Shown here one piece after another: positions 23,117 through 32,620 of a stretch of 64,000 nt of DNA (its first letter is position 1; each line of letters starts with the position of its first letter). This stretch comes from Kurthia massiliensis. Its GTDB lineage: Bacteria > Bacillota > Bacilli > Bacillales_A > Planococcaceae. The position numbers were made by a program, and so were the translations under genes. The notes beneath the pieces were generated by a model. It saw only the letters and a list, made by a program, of their open reading frames with translations, had not been told where the DNA came from and ran no database searches. The stretch covers positions 363,052-427,051 of the forward strand of contig NZ_HE610996.1 in NCBI RefSeq assembly GCF_000285555.1. Reading direction: 5' to 3'.

Positions 23117-24000
23117 TATCCTTTTCTCCCCTTTAAGATTGTTTCAACGATCGCCATGCGAACGAAAACCCCATTGCGCACTTGCTCAAAAATTCTTGAA
23201 CGCTCGCACTCTACTAAGCTTGAGTCGATTTCAACACCGCGGTTGATTGGCGCTGGGTGCATAATGATCGCCCCTTGCTTCATTTGCTGTTCGCGCTCGA
23301 CTGTCAAACCGTATTGTGCGTGGTAACCTTCTTTTGTGAATCCATCGTATGCTGCATCGCGCTCATGTTGGACGCGCAGTAGCATGACGACATCACTCAT
23401 ATGTAGTAACTCATCCCAATCGTGATGTGCTTCTGTATACTCTCCCTCCCACTCTGGTGGACAAACGAAATTGACGTTTGCACCTAAGCGACGAAGTGCT
23501 GTTGCATTGGACTTTGCAACGCGGCTGTGAGATACATCCCCCACGATTGTAACATTTAATCCTTCAAATTTGCCGAACTCTTTGAAAATTGTGAATAAAT
23601 CGAGTAAACACTGGGAAGGATGCTGCCCTGCACCGTCTCCCGCATTAATAATGGATACGTTGAGGCCACTTAATAATTCGTCGTAGTAGTTATCTACTTT
23701 GTGACGAATGACTACTGCGTCCATGCCGATCATCTCTAACGTTTTCACTGTGTCATACAATGTTTCGCCTTTTAATGTACTTGAAAAGCCTGCGTCGAAC
23801 GGAATGACCGTTGCACCGACTTTGCGTTCTGCTGTTTCAAAGCTCGTTTTCGTACGCGTACTCGGTTCGAAAAAGAGATTTGCAACTAAATAGTCTTGAT
23901 CTAGTTGTGATGCTTCTCCCGCTTCAAATGCTTGTGCTCGATTTAAAATTGCGTAGATTTCTTCGTTAGATACTTCTTCAATTGACAGTAAGTTTTTCAT
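23116..24000 (-). CDS. pyrB: Aspartate carbamoyltransferase catalytic subunit
   Basis: Condenses carbamoyl phosphate with aspartate. 294 residues, no regulatory subunit (pyrI) nearby, as in Bacillus. Signature [13 protein letters not shown] for the carbamoyl-phosphate loop, and [12 protein letters not shown] further on. ATG with GGAGG upstream. Preceded by an attenuator, so pyrB onward is regulated separately from pyrR-pyrP. Confidence 0.97.
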   Translation of the reverse strand: MKNLLSIEEVSNEEIYAILNRAQAFEAGEASQLDQDYLVANLFFEPSTRTKTSFETAERKVGATVIPFDAGFSSTLKGETLYDTVKTLEMIGMDAVVIRHKVDNYYDELLSGLNVSIINAGDGAGQHPSQCLLDLFTIFKEFGKFEGLNVTIVGDVSHSRVAKSNATALRRLGANVNFVCPPEWEGEYTEAHHDWDELLHMSDVVMLLRVQHERDAAYDGFTKEGYHAQYGLTVEREQQMKQGAIIMHPAPINRGVEIDSSLVECERSRIFEQVRNGVFVRMAIVETILKGRKG

Positions 24001-24045
24001 TATGTTAGCCTCCAGCTTTATTCTCGCTCTCCGTCGATATGTTAA

Positions 24046-24160
24046 TAAAAAAGCCTCCTTAGTTAATTTAAGGAGGCGGAGGAAAGATATTACAGTTTTT
24101 CGTTATAGAAACGTACGCTGTATTTCTCACCCTTCTGTGCCTCTCGGGCAACCTTTAAAA
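24046..24160 (-). promoter_or_regulatory. PyrR-dependent attenuator between pyrP and pyrB
   Basis: On the minus strand TTTTAAAG is followed by GCCCGAGAGGCACAGAAGGG (24130-24160), the PyrR-binding loop. Its ARUCCNGNGAGGYU core is altered at the first positions compared with the operon leader. Downstream is a terminator stem GCCTCCTTA/TAAGGAGGC (24053-24077) and T6. An antiterminator would form from the intervening bases. The leader copy has the same TTTTAAAG and GAAGGG borders, which supports homology. When UMP is high, PyrR binding should favour the terminator. Confidence 0.82.
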
Positions 24161-24169
24161 GGTAATGCA

Positions 24170-25534
24170 TTATTCTTTATTTAATTGTTCACGCTCGCGT
24201 TTTTCATCTGCAAGTAATTCTACATCCGGTTGTGCTTTCCCTGGTAAGATAATGTTTAGCAGTACACCGATAATCGCTGCTAGTGCCATCCCTTCGATTG
24301 CAAAGTCATAATCTTTAATACCGAATGCATCTTGCCAAAGAATTTTCGCACCGCCAATGCCTAAGATTAAAATGACTGAGGCAATGACTAAGTTACGTTT
24401 ATGATCGAAATCAATTTTGTTTTCAACTAACATGCGTAAGCCGCTTGAAGCGATGATCCCGAACAGTAAGATCGATACGCCACCGAGTACAGCTGGTGGA
24501 ATCGTGCTAACGAGTGCCATCAGCTTACCTGAAAATGATAATAGTACTGCGAACACTGCCGCACCGCCGATTACCCAGACGCTGAACACACGTGTTAGTA
24601 CGAGTACGCCGATGTTTTCACCGTACGTCGTTTTCGGTGGACCACCGATTAGTGAAGAAATTAATGTACCGAAGCCATCGCCTAATAATGAGCGATTTAA
24701 TCCTGGGTTTTTAATAAAGTTGCGACCAACAACTTTACCGAGTACTAATTGGTGTCCGATATGTTCTGAAATCGTCACGATGACGATTGGTACCATCGCA
24801 AGGATGATCGTTGATGTGATTTTAAAATCGTAATCTACACCTGGAATTAAGAAGTCTGGCATTGCAATCCAAGACGCTTCTTTCACCGCTGTGAAGTCGA
24901 TGAAATGTGTACCTGCGATGCTATCTGAAATGACTGCCGCAATGTAGCCGACGACTAAGCCGATTAAAATCGGCATCGTGCTAATGACACCTTTACAAAA
25001 GTTGTTGACGATAATCGCCGCTGCTAATGTAATGAGCGCGATAACAAAGTAAGAAACGCGGTAAACATCTTTGCCGTCTACTGTTTCATACATCGCCATG
25101 TTAACCGCTGTGCCCGCTAAGCCTAAACCGATGACCATAATAACTGGTGCTACGACGATCGGCGGTAAAATGCGTAAAATCCATTTATAACCTGTTTTCC
25201 AAATAAGCAATGAAACGATTCCGTATACGATACCGACTGCCATAGCACCGATCATTGCCCCACCTGGACCGCCAGCTGCTTGTGTTGCAACAGCGATTGG
25301 CGCGATGAAGGCGAATGATGAGCCTAAGTAAGCAGGTACTTGGAATCTCGTAATTAATAAGAAGAATAATGTTGCGATACCACTTGTCAGTAAAGCAATT
25401 GCTGGTGATAAATGCGTTAATGTTGGTACTAAAATTGTTGAACCAAGCATTGCAAACATATGTTGTAAGCTAAGTGTAATTAGCTGACCACCAGTCGGTT
25501 TTTCGTTAATATCTAATACAGCGTTCTTTGACAT
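24170..25534 (-). CDS. pyrP: Uracil permease (NCS2 family, PyrP/UraA)
   Basis: Proton-coupled uracil importer of the inner membrane. 454 residues with about 14 hydrophobic segments; QHMFAMLGSTILVPT near residue 24 and the GSSFAFIAPI half-helix are typical. The motif EHIGHQLVLG and GGPPKTTYGENIGV carry the Glu residues that bind uracil in UraA. ATG start; the best ribosome site (GGGGGA) is rather far, about 13 bases. It is the second gene of the operon, 32 bases after pyrR with no attenuator between. Confidence 0.95.
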   Translation of the reverse strand: MSKNAVLDINEKPTGGQLITLSLQHMFAMLGSTILVPTLTHLSPAIALLTSGIATLFFLLITRFQVPAYLGSSFAFIAPIAVATQAAGGPGGAMIGAMAVGIVYGIVSLLIWKTGYKWILRILPPIVVAPVIMVIGLGLAGTAVNMAMYETVDGKDVYRVSYFVIALITLAAAIIVNNFCKGVISTMPILIGLVVGYIAAVISDSIAGTHFIDFTAVKEASWIAMPDFLIPGVDYDFKITSTIILAMVPIVIVTISEHIGHQLVLGKVVGRNFIKNPGLNRSLLGDGFGTLISSLIGGPPKTTYGENIGVLVLTRVFSVWVIGGAAVFAVLLSFSGKLMALVSTIPPAVLGGVSILLFGIIASSGLRMLVENKIDFDHKRNLVIASVILILGIGGAKILWQDAFGIKDYDFAIEGMALAAIIGVLLNIILPGKAQPDVELLADEKREREQLNKE

Positions 25535-25566
25535 AATCTTGTTTGTTCCCCCGTTTAGCTTTTTAC

Positions 25567-26145
<579 letters not shown>

Positions 26146-26149
26146 TTAA

Positions 26150-26286
26150 ACAAAAAACCTCTTGAGCAAATTGCCCAAGAGGTTGTATAGGTATACTGAT
26201 AGATATGTCAAATAGTACTGCATTCTCGACGCAGTAATCCCACATTCTTCGCATCCCTTCTCAGCCTCTCTGGACTGTCTTTAAAA
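26150..26286 (-). promoter_or_regulatory. pyr operon leader with PyrR-binding attenuator
   Basis: Minus strand TTTTAAAG then AGTCCAGAGAGGCTGAGAAG (26255-26285), an exact match to the PyrR-binding consensus. It is followed about 70 bases on by terminator AACCTCTTG/CAAGAGGTT with T6 (26150-26184). The transcript begins near 26308. A further perfect palindrome, GTTTAACA/TGTTAAAC (26133-26151), follows the terminator before the pyrR ribosome site and is unexplained. Confidence 0.92.
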
Positions 26287-26314
26287 GGTGAATATTAAGA
26301 TTTTCACTGACACA

Positions 26315-26344
26315 AGTATAGTCCCATAAGACTTAAAGTGTCAA
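26315..26344 (-). promoter_or_regulatory. Sigma-A promoter of the pyr operon
   Basis: Minus-strand TTGACA (26339-26344) and TATACT (26315-26320), 18-base spacer, immediately after the rluD stop. The distance to the PyrR-binding loop is about 30 bases, consistent with the leader. Confidence 0.8.
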
Positions 26345-26356
26345 CCTTATAATACA

Positions 26357-27277
26357 TTAAACTTCATATTCGCTGCTTAAACGAGCTAATAACGCTTCAA
26401 ATTCAGCAGGAATCGGTGCAGAAAACTCTAAATATTGTTTTGTACGAGGATGTTCAAATCCTAAAATGCCTGCATGTAATGCTTGACCACCGATATCCAT
26501 TGTTTTCTTCGGTCCGTATTTTGGATCACCGACTAATGGATAACCGATATAGTTCATATGCACGCGAATTTGGTGTGTACGGCCTGTTTCAAGACGACAT
26601 TGTACAAGTGTGTAGTCTGTACCGAAACGACCGATTACTTGGAAGTGTGTCACTGCGTGTTTACCGTTATCGACAACACCCATTTTTTGACGGTCTTTTT
26701 GATCGCGACCGATTGGTGCATCAATTGTACCTTTATCATGTGGAATATGGCCGTGTACAAGCGCTGTATAGCGACGTGTCACTGTTTTATCTACAAGTTG
26801 TTGTACTAATCCTTCGTGCGCTAAATCATTTTTCGCAACCATTAAAAGACCTGACGTATCTTTATCAATACGGTGAACGATACCAGGACGCATAATACCG
26901 TTAATACCTGATAAATCTGTGCAGTGGTGCATTAAGCCGTTTACAAGTGTGCCTGACGCATGACCTGGTGCTGGGTGCACGACCATGCCTTTCGGTTTGT
27001 TTACGACTAATACATCTTCATCTTCGTAAACGATTTCTAAGTTTAAATCTTCCGCTAAAATTTCAAGCGGTTCTGGGTCTGGCGCATTCACTTCAATACG
27101 GTCCCCATCTTGTACTTTATATTTTACTTTTACTGTTTCGCCATTTACTAATAAGTGGCCATCTTCAATTAATCCTTTAACTTGCGTACGTGACCAAGTA
27201 TCTTGCATAGCAGCAAGTGCCTTGTCAATACGCTCTCCAGCGATTTCTGTTGTTACTTTAAAGTTTTCTGTCGTCAT
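26357..27277 (-). CDS. rluD: RluD-type large ribosomal subunit pseudouridine synthase (YlyB)
   Basis: Isomerises specific uridines in 23S rRNA. 306 residues. N-terminal S4 RNA-binding domain (about 12-75: ERIDKALAAMQ, GHLLVNGETVK), then the RluA-family catalytic core with HRIDKDTSGLLMVAKN carrying the catalytic Asp. B. subtilis YlyB occupies the same locus between lspA and pyrR. Exact target uridines are not determined by sequence. It starts 3 bases after lspA. Confidence 0.9.
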   Translation of the reverse strand: MTTENFKVTTEIAGERIDKALAAMQDTWSRTQVKGLIEDGHLLVNGETVKVKYKVQDGDRIEVNAPDPEPLEILAEDLNLEIVYEDEDVLVVNKPKGMVVHPAPGHASGTLVNGLMHHCTDLSGINGIMRPGIVHRIDKDTSGLLMVAKNDLAHEGLVQQLVDKTVTRRYTALVHGHIPHDKGTIDAPIGRDQKDRQKMGVVDNGKHAVTHFQVIGRFGTDYTLVQCRLETGRTHQIRVHMNYIGYPLVGDPKYGPKKTMDIGGQALHAGILGFEHPRTKQYLEFSAPIPAEFEALLARLSSEYEV

Positions 27278-27280
27278 GTA

Positions 27281-27757
27281 TTATTTCTTCACCTTTCCTG
27301 CTTTTCCTTCAAAGAATAGTACGTACACAATCATTAAAATGACGCCAAATGTCAACGATACATCTGCAATATTAAAGATTGGGAAATCATAATCGATTAC
27401 CGGAATCCAAAAGCTTGCAAAATCGACTACTTCACCACGTGTAAGACGATCGATAAAGTTCCCGATAGCCCCACCTAGTAATAGCATTAAGCTCGTTGAA
27501 AATAACGGTCTACCTTTACTTTCTTTATGAAAGAAATAAATAATTGCCACAATGACTACAAGTGTAATAATCGTAAATAAACCCAACTTCCCTTGCATCA
27601 TTCCCCAGGCTGCGCCTTGGTTACGATGTGAATAAAGTGAGAAGATCGGATCCCAAATGACAATTTCTTGTCCTTGTGTCATATTTTTCACGACGCCCCA
27701 TTTTGTCAACTGATCTAAAATGATGACAACGAGCGCGATTAAATAATATTTATACAC
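27281..27757 (-). CDS. lspA: Lipoprotein signal peptidase (signal peptidase II)
   Basis: Membrane aspartyl protease that cleaves prolipoprotein signal peptides. 158 residues with four hydrophobic helices. Catalytic Asp residues lie in NFIDRLTRGEVVDF and FNIADVSLT. An ATG exists seven codons upstream, but the GTG at 27757 has GGGGGAAC close before it and gives the usual short N-terminus YKYYLIALVVIILDQ. Start choice is moderately certain. Confidence 0.93.
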   Translation of the reverse strand: MYKYYLIALVVIILDQLTKWGVVKNMTQGQEIVIWDPIFSLYSHRNQGAAWGMMQGKLGLFTIITLVVIVAIIYFFHKESKGRPLFSTSLMLLLGGAIGNFIDRLTRGEVVDFASFWIPVIDYDFPIFNIADVSLTFGVILMIVYVLFFEGKAGKVKK

Positions 27758-27841
27758 AACAGTTCCCCCGTTTACCATTTATCGTACTTACCTTAACATA
27801 ATTGTATCCGAACGATAATTTTATCATAATTCTGCAAAAGA

Positions 27842-28633
27842 TTACAGTTCATTCTGCTTGAGGGCGTTCACCAAGTCTTTAATTTGGATGATGAAAGCAA
27901 TCATATCATTGGCGTTATACGCTTTATTTTCTGCAAAATCATTTAGCTCTTTAATGTGTGCCATCGATGTGCTAGAAGACTCAACAATTTGCGTTAATTG
28001 TTGTTGGAACGTTACGACTTCTCTTAACGTTTTCGTCGTTGCCCCATGAATGCCTTGCATATTTTTAGCGAGCAATCGTTCTGATTGTTCGATTTGATCG
28101 AAATAGCTTTTCGTATCGTCTGACATTTGCTGCGTTTCTTCGATGGTATCTTGTTCTTTGGCGATATTATGGACAACGCTTTCCATGCTCTGCATAATCT
28201 CGGCGACTTTTGCGTCGATTTGTACGAGCGCTTTTTTACTTTGCTCTGCTAACTTACGGACTTCACTTGCCACGACAGCAAAGCCTTTACCGTGTTCACC
28301 AGCACGCGCCGCTTCAATCGAGGCATTGAGCGCCAATAAATTCGTTTGATCCGCAATGTCACCAATTAATTTCGCAAAGTTTTCGATTTCTTTCGTTTCA
28401 TGTTGCACGCCGATAATAGATTGGCTAATATTTTCAAATGTCGTGCGTACATTTCCAATCTGGTCGTACAATTCATTCATTTTTTCACTACCATCTGCAA
28501 TAAGGGTAAAATCATATGTGGTACTTGCGAAAAATAAAACGAGTACAGGATTATCATGTAACTGGCTCGTGATTTGTTGAACGGCTGTTTCTGTCTGCTT
28601 ACTCATTACAATTGCTGATCGAATAAAATTCAT
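27842..28633 (-). CDS. Soluble methyl-accepting chemotaxis signalling protein with FIST remnant
   Basis: 263 residues, no transmembrane segment. Residues 14-47 ([23 protein letters not shown]) resemble the first strand and helix of a FIST sensor domain. The sequence then passes straight into an MCP signalling coiled coil whose conserved hairpin tip is [20 protein letters not shown] (89-108) and the following [19 protein letters not shown]. In related Bacillales FIST-MCP proteins, two complete FIST domains precede this. Here most of the sensor seems deleted in frame. Neither the ATG at 28633 nor that at 28606 has a good ribosome site. It could still couple to CheA/CheW, or be a decaying remnant. 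A promoter-like pair lies upstream. Confidence 0.75.
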   Translation of the reverse strand: MNFIRSAIVMSKQTETAVQQITSQLHDNPVLVLFFASTTYDFTLIADGSEKMNELYDQIGNVRTTFENISQSIIGVQHETKEIENFAKLIGDIADQTNLLALNASIEAARAGEHGKGFAVVASEVRKLAEQSKKALVQIDAKVAEIMQSMESVVHNIAKEQDTIEETQQMSDDTKSYFDQIEQSERLLAKNMQGIHGATTKTLREVVTFQQQLTQIVESSSTSMAHIKELNDFAENKAYNANDMIAFIIQIKDLVNALKQNEL

Positions 28634-28705
28634 AAAAATCTTACATACAAATGAATATTTCTGTCACTTAGTCCTAGCTATTTTACTACATCACCTCTAT
28701 AAATA

Positions 28706-28735
28706 GATATATTAAACTATAAAATGTTGTGTCAA
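28706..28735 (-). promoter_or_regulatory. Putative promoter for the FIST/MCP gene
   Basis: Minus-strand TTGACA (28730-28735) and TATATC (28706-28711), 18-base spacer. Between it and the gene is AGAGGTGATGTAG, a ribosome-site-like sequence abutting an ATG directly followed by a stop, which may be the relic of an earlier start. The rest of 28634-28705 has no gene. Confidence 0.45.
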
Positions 28736-28755
28736 ATTCATTACGGTATTAAAAA

Positions 28756-28891
28756 AAAGAGGCTGGGACGAAACATTTCATTTTCCTTTTTTAGCGTTCG
28801 CAACAAAAAACCGGAACCGCGCCACAGCGCGATTCCGGTTTTTTTATGCTCATTTGAGATCGTGTTTTTACACTTATGTCCCAGCCTCTTT
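28756..28891. repeat. 137-bp structured intergenic repeat, copy 1
   Basis: Begins AAAGAGGCTGGGAC and ends with its exact complement GTCCCAGCCTCTTT. Inside is a GC-rich hairpin (AAACCGGAA..CGCGC with GCGCG..TTCCGGTTT, loop CACA, about 28791-28830) flanked by A and T tracts, then two mini hairpins (CTCATTTGAG and GTGTTTTTACAC). A second copy lies at 56011-56147. This copy follows the ileS stop by about 20 bases on the minus strand, so it probably terminates ileS transcription in either direction. Confidence 0.9.
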
Positions 28892-28910
28892 ATTAATGGA
28901 AAAGAAGTAA

Positions 28911-31691
28911 TTATTTAGTTTCTAAATCAACGTCTGCGAAGTTTTCTTCTACAACTGTTGCACAACGTTCACATAAACCTGGGTGTGCTTCGTGTGTACC
29001 GACAGTTTTGTCGATTGTCCAGCAACGATCACATTTTTCGCCTTCTGCTTTTGCAACGGCTACAGCAACTGTTTCAGTTTTTACGCAGTCGTCTGTCGCA
29101 TTTGCAAGATCGTCTAATACGAATTCAGAAACGATCATTAATTGTGCGAAGTCGATTGATTCATCAGCAAGTACTGCTTTTGTTACGTCATCAGCGTAAA
29201 CTGTTGCGCGTGCTTCTAATGATTTACCGATTAATTTTGCAGTACGTGATTCTTCTAATGATTTTAATACGACGTCACGTACAGCCATAATTTTCGCCCA
29301 TTTTTCAGTTAATGCTGCGAAGTTTTCTTTTTCAACAGCGTCTGGCATATCTGTTAATTGTACAGACTCAGCAGTTGTATCTGCCATGTAACCATACATT
29401 TCATCCGCAGTGTGAGGGATGATTGGTGCAAGTAATTTTACTAATGCATCTAACGTATCGTGCATCACTGATTGCATTGCGCGACGTGCGTGGCTGTTTG
29501 GTGCTTCTACGTATACAACGTCTTTCGCGATATCTAAGTAGAATGAGCTTAATTCAGTTGCGATGAAGTTGTTGACTGCTTTGTAAACTGTTGCGAATTC
29601 ATATTTATCGTATGCAGCGCGTACAGTTTTGATTAATTTTTGAAGTTCCATGTACATGTATTGGTCTACTTCACGTAAATCTTCGTATTGAACGTAATCT
29701 GTTTCAACGTTGAAGTCGTGTAAGTTACCGTGTACGAATTTTAATGTGTTACGTACTTTACGGTACATTTCAGATACTTGTTTTAACATATCCATTGAGA
29801 TACGAACGTCTGCTGTATAGTCTACTGACGCAACCCACATGCGAAGAATATCTGCACCGTATTGTTGCATGATTTTCGCTGGTGCGATGATGTTACCTAG
29901 AGACTTAGACATTTTACGGCCATCGCCATCTAAAACGAAACCGTGTGATAATAAACCTTTATATGGTGCGTGACCGCTCATCGCTACTGAAGTGATTAGA
30001 GATGAGTTGAACCAACCACGGTATTGGTCAGAACCTTCTAAGTAAAGGTCTGCTGGGTAGTTCATGCCGCGTTCTGCTAATACACCTTGGTGAGATGAAC
30101 CAGAGTCGAACCATACGTCCATAATGTCGTTTTCTTTTGTGAATTCGCCATTTGGAGAACCTGGGTGTGTAAAGCCTTCAGGTAATAATTCTTTCGCTGT
30201 TTTTTGGAACCAGATGTTAGAACCGTGTTCACGGAATAAATCTTGTACGTGTGCGATTGTTTCTTCTGTAATGATTTCTTCGCCGTTTTCAGCGTAGAAT
30301 ACAGGAATTGGCACACCCCAAGCACGTTGACGAGAGATACACCAGTCGCCACGGTCACGAATCATGTTGAATAGACGTGTTTCGCCCCATTCAGGTGTGA
30401 AGTTCGTGTCACGGATCGCTTGTAATAATTCTGGACGGAATTTATCGATTGATGCGAACCATTGTGGTGTTGCACGGAAAATAACTGGTTTTTTCGTACG
30501 CCAGTCATGTGGGTATGAGTGTTCGAAGAATGTTAGGCTAAGTAGTGCGCCAAGTTCTTCTAATTTTTCACAGATTGGTTTGTTTGCTTTGTCGTAGAAT
30601 TGACCAGCAAATTCGCCAGCAGCATCTGTTAAAATACCGCGGTTATCAACAACTGAAAGGATTTCTAAGCCGTAACGTTTACCGACTTGATAGTCATCCT
30701 CACCATGGCCAGGTGCTGTATGAACGCAACCAGTACCGGCTTCAAGTGTTACGTGATCACCAAGCATGACAAGTGATGTACGGTCGAATAATGGGTGTTT
30801 TGCTGTGATGTTTTCAAGTTCTGCACCGCCCACTTCACGGTCGATTTGTACATCTTCCCAACCGATTTTTTCAGCAACTGTGTTTAATAATTCTTTCGCT
30901 ACAACGAATTTACGGTCTGCTACTTTTACAACAACGTATTGGAATTCTGGGTTTACAGAAATACCAAGGTTTGCTGGTAATGTCCAAGGAGTTGTTGTCC
31001 AAATTACGATTTCTTCGTCGTTGTTTAATACACCTTTACCGTCTGCTACTTTGAAAGCAACATAGATTGAAGGTGATTTAATATCTTTATATTCGATTTC
31101 TGCTTCTGCAAGTGCAGATTCAGAAGATGGAGACCAATATACTGGTTTTAAACCTTTGTAGATGTAGCCTTTTTTCGCCATTTCGCCGAATACACCGATT
31201 TGACGTGCTTCAAAAGCAGGACGTAATGTAATGTATGGATTTTCCCAATCACCGCGTACGCCGATGCGTTTGAATTGTTCGCGTTGGTTGCTCACTTGTT
31301 CTAACGCATATTCTTTACAAAGTTCGCGGAATTCTGCGATCGACATTTTTTTACGATCGTGGCCTTTGTTTGTTAATGCTTGTTCGATTGGTAAACCGTG
31401 TGTATCCCAACCTGGCACGTATGGTACGTGGTAACCAGTCATTGAACGGTGACGGTTGATCATATCTTTTAATACTTTGTTTAACGCGTGACCCATATGG
31501 ATATCACCGTTTGCGTATGGAGGGCCATCATGTAAGATGAATGCCGGACGATCTTTTGTGCGTTCTAACACTTTTGCGTTGATGTCCATTTCTGCCCATT
31601 TCTCTTGCATTTTTGGTTCCATATTTGGTAAGTTCCCACGCATTGGGAAATCTGTTTTCGGCATTAATAACGTTTTTTTGTACTCAGCCAT
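28911..31691 (-). CDS. ileS: Isoleucyl-tRNA synthetase
   Basis: Charges tRNA-Ile; class I synthetase. 926 residues. HIGH motif as HMGH (65-68) in [18 protein letters not shown], editing domain CP1 including [17 protein letters not shown] in [11 protein letters not shown] near residue 600, anticodon-binding domain, and a C-terminal zinc site CDRCW..CERC. This is the ordinary bacterial type (IleS1-like), with the zinc finger. ATG with GAGGAGG upstream. Controlled by a T-box leader. Confidence 0.97.
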   Translation of the reverse strand: MAEYKKTLLMPKTDFPMRGNLPNMEPKMQEKWAEMDINAKVLERTKDRPAFILHDGPPYANGDIHMGHALNKVLKDMINRHRSMTGYHVPYVPGWDTHGLPIEQALTNKGHDRKKMSIAEFRELCKEYALEQVSNQREQFKRIGVRGDWENPYITLRPAFEARQIGVFGEMAKKGYIYKGLKPVYWSPSSESALAEAEIEYKDIKSPSIYVAFKVADGKGVLNNDEEIVIWTTTPWTLPANLGISVNPEFQYVVVKVADRKFVVAKELLNTVAEKIGWEDVQIDREVGGAELENITAKHPLFDRTSLVMLGDHVTLEAGTGCVHTAPGHGEDDYQVGKRYGLEILSVVDNRGILTDAAGEFAGQFYDKANKPICEKLEELGALLSLTFFEHSYPHDWRTKKPVIFRATPQWFASIDKFRPELLQAIRDTNFTPEWGETRLFNMIRDRGDWCISRQRAWGVPIPVFYAENGEEIITEETIAHVQDLFREHGSNIWFQKTAKELLPEGFTHPGSPNGEFTKENDIMDVWFDSGSSHQGVLAERGMNYPADLYLEGSDQYRGWFNSSLITSVAMSGHAPYKGLLSHGFVLDGDGRKMSKSLGNIIAPAKIMQQYGADILRMWVASVDYTADVRISMDMLKQVSEMYRKVRNTLKFVHGNLHDFNVETDYVQYEDLREVDQYMYMELQKLIKTVRAAYDKYEFATVYKAVNNFIATELSSFYLDIAKDVVYVEAPNSHARRAMQSVMHDTLDALVKLLAPIIPHTADEMYGYMADTTAESVQLTDMPDAVEKENFAALTEKWAKIMAVRDVVLKSLEESRTAKLIGKSLEARATVYADDVTKAVLADESIDFAQLMIVSEFVLDDLANATDDCVKTETVAVAVAKAEGEKCDRCWTIDKTVGTHEAHPGLCERCATVVEENFADVDLETK

Positions 31692-31713
31692 TGTAATTCC
31701 TCCTCATTTATCC

Positions 31714-31965
31714 ATAAAAAAACTCCTCATCCCGAAAAAGGGACGAGGAGAAGTTAACTCGCGGTACCACCCTAATTGCATAGTTATCCTATGCCACTTA
31801 AGAACACCTTAACGCGGTGGCAACGAGACGGCTTACTTGTTCGTTCAGCAATCTAGCTCAAGAGTGATGTTCAACTTAGGCTGTTCGTTCGAGCTTTCAC
31901 CATCCTCGAATCGCTATACTACAGCTTATAAGTTTACTGTCTCTGTCAGTGCTTTTCATTCATAT
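31714..31965 (-). promoter_or_regulatory. T-box riboswitch leader of ileS (Ile specifier AUC)
   Basis: Minus strand carries the T-box sequence AGGGTGGTACCGCGAG (31758-31773). The terminator CTCCTCGTCCC / GGGATGAGGAG with T7 lies at 31714-31750. In stem I, GAACATCACTC offers AUC (31868 down to 31866) as the specifier codon, matching isoleucine. Uncharged tRNA-Ile should stabilise the antiterminator and switch ileS on. This explains nearly all of the 313-base gene-free stretch 31692-32004. Confidence 0.93.
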
Positions 31966-31971
31966 GTTGCA

Positions 31972-32000
31972 ATTATAGAAAATTGCGCGTGTATCGTCAA
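31972..32000 (-). promoter_or_regulatory. Sigma-A promoter of ileS
   Basis: Minus-strand TTGACG (31995-32000) and perfect TATAAT (31972-31977), 17-base spacer, directly after the divIVA stop and just upstream of the T-box stem I. Confidence 0.88.
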
Positions 32001-32004
32001 GCAG

Positions 32005-32532
32005 TTATTCTTCTTCTGGTAACTCGATTGCTACAGGCGTATCCATTTCCATATCTGGCACTTTAATTTCATATTCCATTAAATGGTCCCAATCGTCTGA
32101 CTCGATTAAATCAAGCTGTGCTTCAACGATCATTTTGAAACGGTTGCGGAATACTTTTGAGTGCTTTTTCAACTCTTCAATTTCAAGTGCGACTGTACGC
32201 GCTTTCGTTAATGCTTCGTTGACGATACGGTCTGCATTTTTCTCCGCTTCTTTCACGATTAATTTCGCTTCTTTTTGAGAGTTGCGACGTACTTCTTCCG
32301 CAGCCTCTTGTGCAACGATAATCGATTTTTGAAGTGTATCTTCTAATGAACTGTAGTGGCTTAATTGATCATGTGCTGATGCTAGTCGTTCTTCTAGCTC
32401 ACTTTTTTCTTTTAATACAAGTTCCATATCTTTCATAACTTGTTCCATAAATTCATTTACTTGATCCTCATTGTAACCACGGAATGAACGATCAAATTCT
32501 TTGTTATGTATATCAAGTGGTGATAACGGCAT
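32005..32532 (-). CDS. divIVA: Cell division / polarity protein DivIVA
   Basis: Coiled-coil protein that binds negatively curved membrane at septa and poles and positions partners. 175 residues. The N-terminal lipid-binding domain MPLSPLDIHNKEFDRSFRGYN is nearly family consensus; two coiled-coil regions follow (about 30-65 and 75-135), with an acidic tail. ATG with AAAGGAGAG upstream. Last gene of the ylm run, as in B. subtilis and Staphylococcus. Confidence 0.95.
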   Translation of the reverse strand: MPLSPLDIHNKEFDRSFRGYNEDQVNEFMEQVMKDMELVLKEKSELEERLASAHDQLSHYSSLEDTLQKSIIVAQEAAEEVRRNSQKEAKLIVKEAEKNADRIVNEALTKARTVALEIEELKKHSKVFRNRFKMIVEAQLDLIESDDWDHLMEYEIKVPDMEMDTPVAIELPEEE

Positions 32533-32620
32533 ATAATCTCTCCTTTATATCAATGTTCAACTTACTTGTCATTATACAGTTCTTTTACTTGAACTTCATC
32601 TTTTTCATCAAAAATGCGCC

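Noticed and set aside
28756-28891. Miniature transposable element
   Set aside because: The 14-bp ends could suggest it, but no target duplication flanks copy 2, copy 1 has only an A-rich ATTAA on both sides, and no transposase is near.
30077-30358. Minus-strand alternative-frame open reading frame inside ileS
   Set aside because: Fully nested in ileS in another frame and without a family resemblance.
32545-32620. Short coding-looking stretch between ylmH and divIVA in another frame
   Set aside because: About 24 sense codons, no start codon, bounded by stops; likely chance within the divIVA leader.
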